Assembly: GCF_014651855.1 (NCBI RefSeq)
Contig: NZ_BMXR01000002.1
Coordinates: forward strand, 597,867 to 661,866
From: Saccharospirillum salsuginis
Lineage (GTDB): Bacteria > Pseudomonadota > Gammaproteobacteria > Pseudomonadales > Natronospirillaceae
Direction of reading: 5' to 3'
Length of the DNA: 64,000 nucleotides
The translations under genes were made by a program, and so were the position numbers. The first letter of the stretch is position 1. Every line of letters begins with the position of its first letter. The notes beneath the pieces were generated by a model. The model searched no databases. It was not told the DNA's origin and saw nothing but the letters and a program-made list of their open reading frames with translations. Below are positions 28,401-39,000 of the stretch, piece after piece.

Positions 28401-29765
28401 GTAGGCGGCTTTCCAGTCGGCGACGGTTTGCCAATCGCCGGCGAGGGCCGGGTCGAAGGTGGCCGGGTTGAGATCCTGCCGGGTGGCCAGGTAGAGCAGG
28501 TCGATATCGCGTGCCGTCTGCTCGTTCACGGTCGTGGCGATGCCGGCACGGATCAGGGCGGCATCGCCGGCGGGCAGACGCATCTGTGGCCATTGGCCCG
28601 CCGCGCGCCGTTGTTCGGCTTCCGACCGCAACCGGGTGGTTTCAACGTCGGTGGCGGTGAGACCGGCCCGATCCAGATCCTCCTGGGTCAGCAGGTCCTC
28701 CAACCGCCAGGCGGCATCGCCGAAGAGGGTGGCGGTGCTCAGCCGGTCCGGTGTGAGGCCCATGGCGGTGTCGCCCAGGGTGTACTCGATTTCGTATAGA
28801 CGGCGTGCGGCCGGGTATTCCTTGTAGCGCTGGCGTTCCTGACGAAGTGCTTCCGAATCGGCCGGGGGCGGGTCCTGCAGGCTGAAGTTCGTCTTGTCGC
28901 TGGGGTTGGTGCCGCGCCAGGTTTCGTCTTTGTCGGTCCAGCCGTCTTTGTCGGTGTCGACCGGCTCAGCGCACGCCGACAGGTCGCTTTGGTCGCAGCG
29001 CAACCAGAGGTCGAGCACGCTCCAGCCTTCGATGTGGCTTTCCGTGGTCCAGTCGGTTTCATCCAGAGGGTCGAGTCCGAGTTCCGCTTCGACCAGATCC
29101 GGGATGCCGTCGCCATCGCTGTCGCGCCGTTCGCCATCGTCATGGTCGGTCGCCAGGGAATAGGTTCGGGTGGCGTTTTCGATGATCGGGCCGGAAAACG
29201 ATGTCTCGCGCAGTTCGACTTCCAGATCGTAGTCGCCGTCGCGCACCAGAAACAGCCGCTGTTCCACGTAACCGCCGGTGATGCCGTCGCGGTCGTTCGT
29301 GGTCAATGTGCGCTCGTTCCACGCATTGGTGCCCAGCCGCCAGCGCAGGAAACGATCGCCGCTGTCCAGTTGACTGGGTTCGACCTGTAATCGGACGGGA
29401 ATGGTGCCGGTGAAGGCGCCGTCCGCCGGGATCACCCGCAGTCGGTTCGGGCCGTCACTGTCGCCGATGGTTCGATCGGCCGCGTCCAGGCTGATGACGG
29501 AGACACCCGGTTGCGGGTCGGTCATCGGCGTCGAGCTGTTGTTCAGACTGTTGACCAGGGCCTGGAACTGGCCGTTCAGGCTGGGAGTTTCGGTCAGGCT
29601 CTGATAGTCCTCGATCCACTGGCCGTAACTGTAGCTGGTGACCCGGCCGTCGGCGCCGACCATCCAGAGGTTGGCGGCCTCGTCGTCGAACAGGGCCGAG
29701 GCGGAGACCCCGGTTGCGAGAACCAGGCCGGTCAGGGTCATCAGGGTGCGACTGAGTCCGTTCAT
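25488..29765 (-). CDS. Large exported mosaic protein: Ca-binding, Calx-beta, REJ/PKD-like and beta-propeller-like parts (1425 aa)
   Basis: The ATG at 29765 overlaps the upstream stop (ATGA) and begins a Sec signal peptide (SRTLMTLTGLVLATGVSASA). Thrombospondin type 3-like calcium loops occur near 218 (DSDGDGIPDLVEAELGLDP), 273 (DTDKDGWTDKDETWRGTNP) and 658 (NADSDGDTLSNVEEI). A helical region spans about 310-640. A Calx-beta-like domain lies at about 718-822 (VAGEDFVANSGEVWIQPGQ), then an REJ/PKD-like block at about 845-922 (FDPEGGSLSFDWQQTSGPAA). From about 995 to 1300, repeated short beta blades look like a TolB/SMP-30-style propeller. There is no anchor or sorting tail, so it is periplasmic or secreted. 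Coupled on both sides. Function unknown. Confidence 0.8.
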   Translation of the reverse strand: MNGLSRTLMTLTGLVLATGVSASALFDDEAANLWMVGADGRVTSYSYGQWIEDYQSLTETPSLNGQFQALVNSLNNSSTPMTDPQPGVSVISLDAADRTIGDSDGPNRLRVIPADGAFTGTIPVRLQVEPSQLDSGDRFLRWRLGTNAWNERTLTTNDRDGITGGYVEQRLFLVRDGDYDLEVELRETSFSGPIIENATRTYSLATDHDDGERRDSDGDGIPDLVEAELGLDPLDETDWTTESHIEGWSVLDLWLRCDQSDLSACAEPVDTDKDGWTDKDETWRGTNPSDKTNFSLQDPPPADSEALRQERQRYKEYPAARRLYEIEYTLGDTAMGLTPDRLSTATLFGDAAWRLEDLLTQEDLDRAGLTATDVETTRLRSEAEQRRAAGQWPQMRLPAGDAALIRAGIATTVNEQTARDIDLLYLATRQDLNPATFDPALAGDWQTVADWKAAYTQWLQDELVQPVTPTFTEAETLRLLVLEQLLAQEGQLADGQPLQRLGQPASLSWIREFNTDLDARYADRSIQDVIDALQTALAPDGDLATDASQMQTWLNAVPGGRDSSAWLRAKLEFNQAGNDIGCFISDDDWAMLNEEGNEDLLQQFQDECPTHHTGEDLATWQEESQNLRYRLRLMLLGDPFANDPFTKIANDASLLDANADSDGDTLSNVEEIAVRAFRWHTLPWSTDSDADTQADNTDLCPLDPRNACTGTPSDNAVYVGSDLTTAKPHPDGQGQVLLSLELDRPAERPIKITYQVLATSNDNAVAGEDFVANSGEVWIQPGQTAELIPVTLLGGGSGDQFRLEVQSVEGAALDGPNHTLIGLTPYAASAPEAIVVASNLSVVETQTRDLDASPSFDPEGGSLSFDWQQTSGPAATLNAGAQPAFQTLTAPNLVANDTVTVDVTVTNSQALSDTAQIQVLVLADDDTPTLLGTPTYSLQRGDVLSIPHSELLDDVSDPENQSLTLDAVSGQPDGAMAMLTATDLVIDTRIITVEAMGTQTVANNSLVPWMAEGFAFFTQSDATNEDRLWGWRPDSGTQLLHTAATDADLRKLSYDSATQTLVFAEQSTTEHKVHWFEADNTLTTATLATDYSSTYARHTNPFNGDLFVCHPTDNMWLAIDRATGTPTSLDAGCDTFADYMINTTDRVCLEGTSDLMCTAPESTTSTVIPAFSLTGYTLESVKALGDQVIFMVENTGTSETELWRLDPATGAQQLRTWSGTGLGYALNTEGTQLVAGIGDGTGLEVLTWDPTGGLNVWGSGFYSTSGETYTWLDPIVEHGGVYYWSVKTGTDTWDIVALDEATTSLDPVLNLDRTTSPVADASGFRLDDSPRGLILGTSYGDGQCQWQRLASDGDLAAAHVTDASCGDRIANDNREAHREPAYSDSRYVVVRDVDFTGTTQAIVDVSDPGGNTLALPIELTITEAQ

Positions 29766-32700
29766 GAACCACCTCCGGTGTCCGTGGTGTCGTTGGTCTG
29801 ATAGGTCATCCAGTCCGTGGACCGCCATTCGCGCATCCGCAGATCGTCGTCGAAATAGATCAGCTGGTAACGATAGTCGTGGTCCGGTACCAGGCCGGCA
29901 CGGTCGTAGTAGGCGATGTCGACATGTGCAAACTGATCGGCATCGGCGATGGCGAAGATGTAGGGGTCACGCAACCGGTGACCGAGATAGCCGGTCCCTT
30001 TCTCGTTCTGTTCGACGACCCAGTGCACATAATCGATCAACGGTGAAACCTGGATGTAATCGGACACCTGGCCTTCCGGTGTCCGGGTTTGGCGGAACAC
30101 CATGAAGGCCAGATCGTCCGCCAGTGCCGATTTGAACTGGGCGAGGCCGCTCGGTCGGCAGATCAGGTCGGTCAGATAGCGCCCTTTGGTCGGTTTGCTG
30201 GTGTCGGTGTCGTCACTGTCACCGTAGACGCCGCGCAGATAGACCGGACGGGAGCAGCCGTTAAGGTCGCTGTAGGAGAAATCTCCCAGTGGAATGGCCA
30301 GACCGGTGCTGAGCACCACCTGCGGGCTGGCGGTCTGAATGTCGCGTCCGTCCAGCAGAGAAAGGTCCGGCCCCTGCGGCACATCGGCCAGTCCCGGCCA
30401 GGGTAGCCATTGCGGGGGCTCGTTATCCTCCGTAGCGCGCGTGTCGCACAGGGCCGCGCTCCAGTCGGAGTAGTGCGGCTGACCGACCTGGGTGCTCGGT
30501 GCGAAGGTGCGCAGGCGCACGCACCATTCCTCGGGTGTGGCGCCGAGCGCCGGGATGTCGATCTGGGTGTCCTGCAGGCCGCCACCGCTCAATTCAACGG
30601 CCGAGAGTGTTGCGGTAATGGGGTCGATGCCGCCCGGTTCGGTGCGGGTCAGTTCGACTTCCACCATGGATTGGCGTTGGCTCGGCATGCGCCAGGACAC
30701 GGCCATCTTGTCGCCGATGGGCGTAATGCTGACCGGCCGTGCGGGCGCCAGCGTGATGTTCGACTGGCCGGGGACGTCGCGGCAACCGATCTGGGTGGTC
30801 GCCGAGACGTTGTTGTTGGCATCGCGGGTGACGGCGAAACCGCAGAATTCACCGAAACTGTGCTCGTAGTCGAGGCTGGCCTGACCGGTGCCGCAACTGG
30901 TTTTCACTGGAACATTGTCGCCGGCGATCTGCTGGTTCAGGGTCACGCACTGATCGGGGCCGGGTGGTGTGACGGTGATGGTCAGCGGACCCTCGACAAC
31001 GCCGACCGGTGCGGGTACAGGCTTGACGCAGTATTCCGGCACCACCTTGACCCGGCCGGCGCCGCACATGTTCACGCCCGAACCGGAGGGTAAGGTGCAG
31101 GCGATCGGCTCGCTGCCGTCGGCCGGTGTGAAGGTGAAGTCGCGTGTGGCGGTGTCAGTGCATTGTGACGTAAAGGTATCGTTCTGGCAGAGGCTGCCGT
31201 CGGCATTGCCGATGTTGGCCTCGGTCAGGGTGTAGGTGTCGCCGGGTGCGAAGCCGGTGCATTGCAGAGTCAGTTTGCCGTCCATGGTGTCGGACAGGGT
31301 GTCCTCGAACGACCAGACTTTATCGATGCCGGTCTCGACGCTGCAGTCGCAGACGGTTTTTTGTTCATGGGTCACGCTGACGGTCGGCGGGTCGGGCAGG
31401 GTGCGGTCCGGAAAATTAACGCGGACCGGTTCGCTCAGCAGGCTCAGACGACCGCCATCGCTGACGCTGGCCAGGCGGTACCAGTATACGAAGCCCTTTT
31501 TCTTGGGGGGCTGAGTGTCGATCAGCTTGACCTGTTCGCCCCGCTCGAGCGAAACGGTTTCTTCACTGACATCGATGACCACCGGTGCCGGATCACTGGC
31601 GGGTGTGCACTGTTTGTTGTCTTCCCGTTCGGCGGCATCGGCGAAGCCGTCACCATCGCTGTCCTTGAACGCACTGGCGTCCGCGTAGTTGTCGAAACGG
31701 TAGACCTGATAGTCGCTGACATCGATCTGGACCCGGCGCGGGGTGTCGGTGGCGCAATCCTCTTCCTCACCGACAAACGCCAGATAGCCATCGGTGTCGG
31801 CCGTCGCCAGGTTGCAGAAGCGGCGGTCGCGCCCGTAGGCGGAGCGGTAGCTGTTCAGGTCGATGGCGTCGAACGTCAGTTCGACCTGTTGTTCGGCTTC
31901 ATTCAGGAAGGGGCGCACGTCCCACGGAGCGGGTGGCCGGGCCTGATCGGGCACGGTGACCAGGGTGGCGCGCGTGGGGCCGTACTGGCCGGCGAAGTCG
32001 CGGGGCACCAGGTAGTAGGCGCGGGTGTCGCCGGGTTCCAGCCCGGCGGCGACCAGATCGGCTCGGGTTTCGAGCCATTCGGGTTCGGCCGGGTCGCCGT
32101 CCGGTGCGATGGTCAACAGGGTGTCGTTGACCCGTTCGAGGTCGCCGAATTGAACCTGGCCCCGGTTGTCGTGGGGCAGGGCCGCCGCTTCCGTGGCCAG
32201 GTCCCGGCTGACCAGGGTCTCGACGTTGTCCCGGGTCCGGTAGAGGTCATAACCGCTGATGATCAGTTGGCTGGCCAGGCGGTCGGCCTGATTGGTACCG
32301 CCCGGCAGTGACCAGTTCAGGTTGACGCTGAAATGGTCCCGAAAATCGGGCCGGTCGCATTGGGCCAGAAAGGTCTGCGCGAAGTCGTCGGGGCCAAGCA
32401 TCGGAGTCGGTGTGGTCGTATCGACCTGAGCCAGGCCCACACGACGGGTATCGCCGGTGGCGTTGTGGGCGATCAGTTCGTACTTGTACTGCCCAGCGGG
32501 CGGATCGTCATGCCAGCCGCGATAGCGGGCGATGGCTATGTTGAAGTCCTGGCGTGAAGCCAGTTGGCCCCAGTAGTCCCCGTCGTCCGGATCGGTCAGG
32601 GTGTTGTGAATCCTGGTCGCGAACTGGTCGCTGTCGAAATTCAACTGGCCGTCACCCTGCAGGGCGGCTTCCTTGAGTTGCGCGACCGTCTCCAGCAGGC

Positions 32701-32998
32701 GTCGCTGTTCTTCCGGTCCGTCGTAGAGTGTGCGGATCTGAGCCGGGCTCATCACCGCTTGCGCCGGGAAACTTTTCAGCAGAGTGCCGTCACGGTACAG
32801 GCTGAAACTGGCGATGTCGTCCGGTAATTCGCCCTCGACCAGATCCCAGCGCAGATAGACTCGCGTGTCGTTCTGGCCGGCCTGGGTGAGCGATCCCTCG
32901 GGCGCCTGGCGGGCGATGAAGTAAAACTGGTTGCTTGCCTGCGCAAGGCCTGCGAGCAACAACAGGAGGACGGTGGATATCAAGTTGCGAAAAATCAT
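29762..32998 (-). CDS. Large exported Fn3-like, Cys-rich protein (1078 aa)
   Basis: Starts at the ATG at 32998, 10 nt after GGAGG; a GTG at 33007 is too close to that site. A Sec signal peptide (STVLLLLLAGLAQA) leads to FYFIARQAPEG. The first 120 residues and the part near 760 (PARPVSITPIGDKMAVSWRM) look like fibronectin type III sandwiches. An EF-hand-like calcium loop DSDGDGFADAAERED sits near 443. Residues about 560-770 hold many cysteines in a beta-rich setting, so disulphides and a periplasmic or extracellular home are likely. No membrane segment after the signal. It lies 15 nt after the 2171-aa lipoprotein gene and overlaps the next gene by 4 nt. I know of no named family. Confidence 0.8.
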   Translation of the reverse strand: MIFRNLISTVLLLLLAGLAQASNQFYFIARQAPEGSLTQAGQNDTRVYLRWDLVEGELPDDIASFSLYRDGTLLKSFPAQAVMSPAQIRTLYDGPEEQRRLLETVAQLKEAALQGDGQLNFDSDQFATRIHNTLTDPDDGDYWGQLASRQDFNIAIARYRGWHDDPPAGQYKYELIAHNATGDTRRVGLAQVDTTTPTPMLGPDDFAQTFLAQCDRPDFRDHFSVNLNWSLPGGTNQADRLASQLIISGYDLYRTRDNVETLVSRDLATEAAALPHDNRGQVQFGDLERVNDTLLTIAPDGDPAEPEWLETRADLVAAGLEPGDTRAYYLVPRDFAGQYGPTRATLVTVPDQARPPAPWDVRPFLNEAEQQVELTFDAIDLNSYRSAYGRDRRFCNLATADTDGYLAFVGEEEDCATDTPRRVQIDVSDYQVYRFDNYADASAFKDSDGDGFADAAEREDNKQCTPASDPAPVVIDVSEETVSLERGEQVKLIDTQPPKKKGFVYWYRLASVSDGGRLSLLSEPVRVNFPDRTLPDPPTVSVTHEQKTVCDCSVETGIDKVWSFEDTLSDTMDGKLTLQCTGFAPGDTYTLTEANIGNADGSLCQNDTFTSQCTDTATRDFTFTPADGSEPIACTLPSGSGVNMCGAGRVKVVPEYCVKPVPAPVGVVEGPLTITVTPPGPDQCVTLNQQIAGDNVPVKTSCGTGQASLDYEHSFGEFCGFAVTRDANNNVSATTQIGCRDVPGQSNITLAPARPVSITPIGDKMAVSWRMPSQRQSMVEVELTRTEPGGIDPITATLSAVELSGGGLQDTQIDIPALGATPEEWCVRLRTFAPSTQVGQPHYSDWSAALCDTRATEDNEPPQWLPWPGLADVPQGPDLSLLDGRDIQTASPQVVLSTGLAIPLGDFSYSDLNGCSRPVYLRGVYGDSDDTDTSKPTKGRYLTDLICRPSGLAQFKSALADDLAFMVFRQTRTPEGQVSDYIQVSPLIDYVHWVVEQNEKGTGYLGHRLRDPYIFAIADADQFAHVDIAYYDRAGLVPDHDYRYQLIYFDDDLRMREWRSTDWMTYQTNDTTDTGGGS

Positions 32999-33013
32999 TC
33001 GGTTCACGCCTCC

Positions 33014-36000
33014 TTAGTGAATCGCGCTGGTGGACAGGTCCATGATGGACCAGCCGTTTTGGTAGCCGGCCTGGAAGCGGGCATCGCCCGTGCCACACCA
33101 GTCGTCGTTGCGACTGCGTGACACCGAGGTCCAACTGGCCGGTTCGCAGAAGCCGGCCCCGGCTACGCCGAAGCCTTCGCCGACGAAGCTCAGGTCACCG
33201 TCGCTGGTCACGGTGCCCATGGCGCGGACCTGGCCGCGCAAGGCGCCGACACAGAGCACCTTGCCGTAGGCGCCGCCGCCGACCAGGCCACCCAGCGTCA
33301 GCGGCGGACCGGTCAACACCCAGGCACCCATGTCGGCCGAGGCGCCCACCGTCAGCGGGCAGCCGTTCGCCCAGACCGGAATCGAGGCGGAGCCGCGGAC
33401 ATAGGCGCCGGAGAAACCGCTGTCCGGCAGCGGAATGAATTTGGCGACGGACGGGTCGAGTTCGAGCAGAACATCCTGATTGCAGGTGCGGCCCATCAGG
33501 AAGGCCACCTCGGCCTGGATGTCGCTGAACAGGGCGCCGGCGGAGGCGCCGATGTAGACCTCCTCGCTGCCGAGACCGGCGGCGAAGGCCGGGTCGTAGA
33601 TGATGAACTCGGTGAACCCGATGTCGCCCACCACGGCCAGGCCGCCATAGACACCCATCGGATTGAATGCGACGTCACCGCCGGTGGCGTTGGCCAGCGT
33701 GAAGCCGAGGTAGACCTTTTTCAGGGTGATGTCGGAGGTGCCGATGCGGGCCGGCAGGTTCATCGCGGCGATGGTGACGTCCAGGTTGCTGCCCGCACCC
33801 GGCGCGGCGCAGCCTTCGTCCTTGTTGGACGCGCTCCAACTGACGGCGGACAGGGCGGCGCCGAAGGTGTTGCCCGGTTCGCCCTCGGAGGCCGGTTTCA
33901 TGGTCCACTCCGCCTGAACGTGAGCCCGCTCCAGTTCCTGCCCGGCGATGATGCCATAGCCGTCCAGCGAGGCGCTGCTCAGCGGTATGTCACGAACCGG
34001 TGCGGTGGCGGCCGCCAGGGCGTCATTGGCCTTGTTTTCGACTTGCTGCAACGCTTGGCGCACGGCTTCGTTGGCTTGGTCGGCCAGCATCATCAGGTTG
34101 TCGTTCACCTGCCGGCCGATTTCGGTCAATTGTTCGTTGATAGAAACCCGGAGCGATTTGACCGGGGCCGAGTCCATCAGCAAGGCGACGATATGCCGGC
34201 GTATCTGGTCGGCGTTCATGTTCGCCAGCGGCAACTGGACATTGCCCTGGATCTGCTCCTGCAGAGCCGTGACCAGTTGTTCCCGACTCTGATCGAGCAG
34301 GTCGCGCGCGCCATCGAAGGCGTATCCGATGATGTCGACTTCACCGGCGATATTCGGGTCGGCCACCAGGGTGTTGACGGCACCGTCGGTAGCGAAATTG
34401 AGTTCATCGATCAGGTATTGCGTCACCACCGCATTGCCCTGGGTATCGATCTGGTCGTCGATGCCTTCCAGTGCGGTTTTCATGCCTTCCAGCGGCGTCA
34501 GCAATTGATCCTGCAGGGTCGCGAGAGACGTTTGCACGGCGGTGAGTTCGGAGCGGACGTTGCTCTGCAGCCCGTCGATGTAGTTCAGTGCCGCCTGAAT
34601 GTCGCCGATGTAGTCGTCGACCTGGGTCAGTACGTTTTGCACATCGGTTGCGCACAGGTTGGATCGCAGTGCTTGTTCCGCTGTGCTGAGCTGAGTAGTC
34701 AGCAGTTCGGCGTTGCGGGCGATGGTTTGTCCCGCGGATCGCATGGATTCCTGTGTCGCCGGGTCTTCGATGACGCGGTCGGCCAGCAGTGTCAGCACCT
34801 CGCCGCCTTCAAGCAGATCGAGCAGGGAACGCAGGTTGCCCAGATGCTGCCAGGTGCTGTGCAGGAAGCCATCGACCTCGGCACCGACCGTGCTGCCTTC
34901 GGTGTTGCACTGGGAGGCGGTGAAATCCGAGATGCGTTGTGTCATGGCATCGACTTCGCTGATGGCGGTTGTGGCCCGGTTCAGGGGGGCGTCCAGGCGA
35001 TCCAGCCCGGCCAGCGCCTGATCGAGGCCGTCGTCCACCGGTTCGACCAGTGCGGCCATGATGCCGTAAACGGTATTCAGCAACTCGGTGGCATCGGCGA
35101 TGGCGGTGCGCAGATCGTTGACCCGTTGTGGATCGGTAATGTCGGACTGGGCGGCCGTCAGGGCGGTTTCCAGATCGATCAGCCGACCGCGCAGGTCGGT
35201 TTCAAGCACCGACAACTCGTCGTGGATGGGCTGCATCAGCTCATCGTCCAGCGAAGCGATGAGCTGATCCGGGTAGGAGCGGATCTCGGCCAGCGCATCG
35301 GCCAGCACGACGATTGGGTCCTCGTTGCTCGGCATCAGCGGTGCCGATGCCGCGCCGACTTCTTCCAGCGCCACCAGCAGGGCCTCTTCCATGACCACAT
35401 CGACGCCCTGATTGGCGAAATCGTTGAGTCGGTCGGCCTGGCTGGTCAGGGTGCCGAGTGTCGGTTCAAGCACCGGTTCGGAGAGCAGGCCGGCGTCGAT
35501 CAGCAACTGGTCGACCTTGCTCAGGCTTTCCAGGCTGTCCAGGTCGATCTGGAAACGCAGGTTCCCCAGCCGCTCGAAGTCCGCACTGGCCCCGAAACTG
35601 AGTTTGGTTTTCTCCGGGGTGATGTAGTCGATGCCGGCGTTGGCTTCGAGTACGAACAGATCCTGGTTCCAGGTCCGGCCAATGAATTGCGGGCCCGGGC
35701 GGTTGTCCGGCAGGTCGTAGTACACCGGAAGTTCGAATCCGAAGCCGGTGTTGCCCCATTGGTAACGCCCCGCCAGGTCGTACTGGTCCTGATTGTCCTC
35801 GGCCAGATCGAGCAGCAGGTCCCGGTTGGGTTGTTCGGCCAGCGCCGTGGTCAGCGACGGCGGGTCGTTGCTGGTATCGCCGTCTTCGTCCGGCATCAGG
35901 GTGTGGCGTTGCAAGGGTACGGAGGGGGCCCCGGTCACGTCGGTGTCTTCGTTGGCGACGCGAATGTCGGTGTCGAGGGCCTCCCAGAACGGAACGCCGA

Positions 36001-39000
36001 TCAGGCCGCCGAGCGCGATGGTGCCGTAGCGGCCGGAGTCCACCGAGGTCTCGTCCCAGGGCGTCTGCAGCTCGGCTTCGGACAGGGCCACCGGGAAGCC
36101 GACTTCGTCGTCGGTGGCGTCCAGCCGGTACTGATCCTGGTTATTAAGCCCGGTGCGCAGGGCATCGCCCTGGGCTGACCAGGTCACGTCCAGCATCAAT
36201 GCCTTGTCCAGCGCCAGGAAGTCGGCGTCCTGTTGCAGGGTGAGATACTGATCGTTCACGCCGCATTGGGGAGAAGGGTCCCCTGAGGATGTGGTGAATT
36301 GGAAATCGAAAAAGTCGGTCTTGGCGTGCCAGGAGGACAGCGAACATCCCGCATCGGATGCGCATTGCTCGGGGGCGAGCCGGGCCTGACCGAGTTGGCC
36401 GCCGCAGTCGATGGACAGGCTTTCGAAGGCCACATCGAAACCGGCGTCGCCGGGCAGGTCGACGCCGCCGTCGACCCAGTTGCGGGTGTCCATGCGATTG
36501 TCCCGCAGCCGCACGGCGAAGCGGTCGAAGGCGATGTTGTAGCCATAGATCGAGACCGGATCGGTCAGGCTCGGTGGGTCGGCGTTGAAGACGCCGGTGA
36601 TGCCGCCGTTCTGAATCACGTATTTACTGGCCGCGTGACCGGTCAGCGACAGGGTGTCGTTGCCAACGTCGATATTCAGGGATCGCTGGCCGATGTCGGC
36701 GCCGGTACCCGTGGCCGGTTGACCCTGGGCATCGGCGTAGAACTGCGGACCGACGGTCAGCCCGGGCGGATAATGGTTGCCGCGTCTGAACGCCTCCGTC
36801 CCCGGTCCATGCGCGGAAACGTCATTGGATTCGACGACCCGATGGCTGCGCAGGTGATCGGTCACCGGAGCGTCGCCCGGCGCCATGAAACCCGGCAGGA
36901 CCAGCGTGGCCGCCGAACCGTTGGCCATATCCTGCGGCCGTTGCCAGGCCGGGCCATCGGCGCGATCGCCCCAACGAACACCGTCGCTGCCGGTCACGGT
37001 GGAATGGGCCAGCAGGGTGCCATCGCCGCCGACCCGGGCGGTGCCGGTCACCTGGTGGCCGGCACGGCCGCCTTGCAGGCAGTCGGCCGAGCGACAGGCG
37101 GTGCTTTGGTCCAGGTCGTAGTCGAGGGCGACGGTGCTGTCGCTGATGCGGCTGTCCTGCACGGACACGGTGAAGGCGTCCCATTGCACCGAGCCGGCCG
37201 GCCAACCGCTTTGGGCCGAACCGGCGTTGAAGGCCGTGCTGTCGTCGATGCCGGCGTCGCCCAGCGTCAGAGTGCCGGCCTGGCCCTGGGCGTAAATGGC
37301 CGAGTTGGAACGGAATTCACTGGCGCGCGGGTCGCTGGCTTCGAACAGGGGGTCGGTCATGACCCTGAGTCCGGTATAGGCCAGGCGAATGCCCTGAGGC
37401 CCGAGGGTGCCGCTGTCGATCCAGTAGCCGAACGGCAGCGAATCGGCGGTCAGGTACTGGCGATAGATTGGGGCGAGGTTTGTGGCTGGCAACAACAGAT
37501 AGGTCTGCGCCGTGGACTGGCGGGCCCAGTAATCCGAAGCGCCATAGGCGTAGGCCAGGTTCGATTCGATGACCGAGCGATGCGCGACCGGCAGCGGGAC
37601 CAGTACCGGGGAACCGTCGGATTCGAGGGGTACGGCCCCCTGGGTCACGACCAGAACGGGATCGTTACCCGACAGGTCCAGGCTCGCGCAGACTTCGCCG
37701 GAGAGCGATTGCTGGGCAGTCTGACCCTGATAATCGACCGACCAGACATAGCCACCGTCGAGCTGCCATTCGTCCTCGGCACAGGTCAGGCTGCCGGAGC
37801 CGTTCAGAGAGAGGCCGGTCGGGCTAACCTGCAGGGTCTCCTCGCCGAATTCGATGGTGTCGGGCACCGGGATCAGTTCGGGCAGGTCGGTTTTCGCTGT
37901 CCGAGTCTGGTCGTTGCGGGTCAGGCTGGCGTGCAAACGGACTTGCCAACCCTGTTGCCAGGCGTTCAGCAGGAAGTCCTGCACGTTGGGGCTGCTCAGC
38001 GAGGCTTGCAACGGCTGCGCGGCGTTGAGCGTTTGGGACGCGTCGAACAGGGCGTCGGCCGGGTAGAGGTAGTCACCCAGTCGGGTGCTGTCCTGCTGTT
38101 CACCGTCGGCTTCGGCCAGCAACGTCAGTGACATCGGCCAGTCTTGATTCAAAACGGTGCAATTGGCGGAAGCGGTGCAGTCGGCTTGTACGCCCAGTGC
38201 CAGGCCCAGGGCGTAGGGCGCGTTCATGACGTAATCGTCCTGCGGCGACAGCATCGGCGTGCAGCCCAGACTGGACGGGTCCGTCGGCGGCCCGGAGCCG
38301 ATCAGGCAGGCGTCGATGGCCGCGATGCCGCCGCTGTTCGAACCGGGGTCCGGCAGGGAGTCGAGGATGCTGACACGAGCCTCGGCGCGTTGAATGTCGA
38401 ATGTCGTCGAGGGGTTTTGCAGGGTCAGGCCCAGAGATTCGATGTCTTCATCAAGGCTGTCGATCAGCAATGGCAGCGTCACCGTCAGACTGCGTTGTCC
38501 GGCGGAGAAGGAGACCGTCTCGTCGATGCCGACAAAGTCGAAACCGTCCAGCGCCGTGTTTTCCTGAGTGGTCAGGTCGATGGTCATGGCGGGCAGGTCG
38601 GCCGTCAGGCCGGAACGGCGCAGGACGATGTCGGTGGAGCCCTGGGCTTCCAGAACCGTGATGTCCGACAGGGACAGGCTGGGCTCGGTCAGCCATTCCC
38701 AGTCGCAGGTCGGATTGCACAACCAGGTATTGCCGAAGTCCAGAGACAGGTCGGGCAGGTCGGGCAGCACCTGGGTGTCGCGGATTTGCTCGTAGAGGTC
38801 CGCCGCATCGATGCCGGCCAGGGAGGGAAGCACTTCTTCCGGCTTCAAACCCTGCCCCAGACCCGTCAGCATGGCCTGGTAGCCGTTCGGCATGGCGTTG
38901 TCGGTGCGTGGCAAGGTCATGATCGAGCCCGACAGCAACAGCAGACTCAGGTTCGGATCGCCCAGTTCGGCTCCGGCATCCACCTGAGCGAGGTCCAGGC

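Noticed and set aside
33920..38131. Long plus-strand open frames (752 and 610 codons) opposite the 2171-aa lipoprotein gene
   Set aside because: The minus-strand reading has a signal peptide, lipobox, ribosome binding sites and coupled neighbours; the plus-strand readings are low-complexity shadows.
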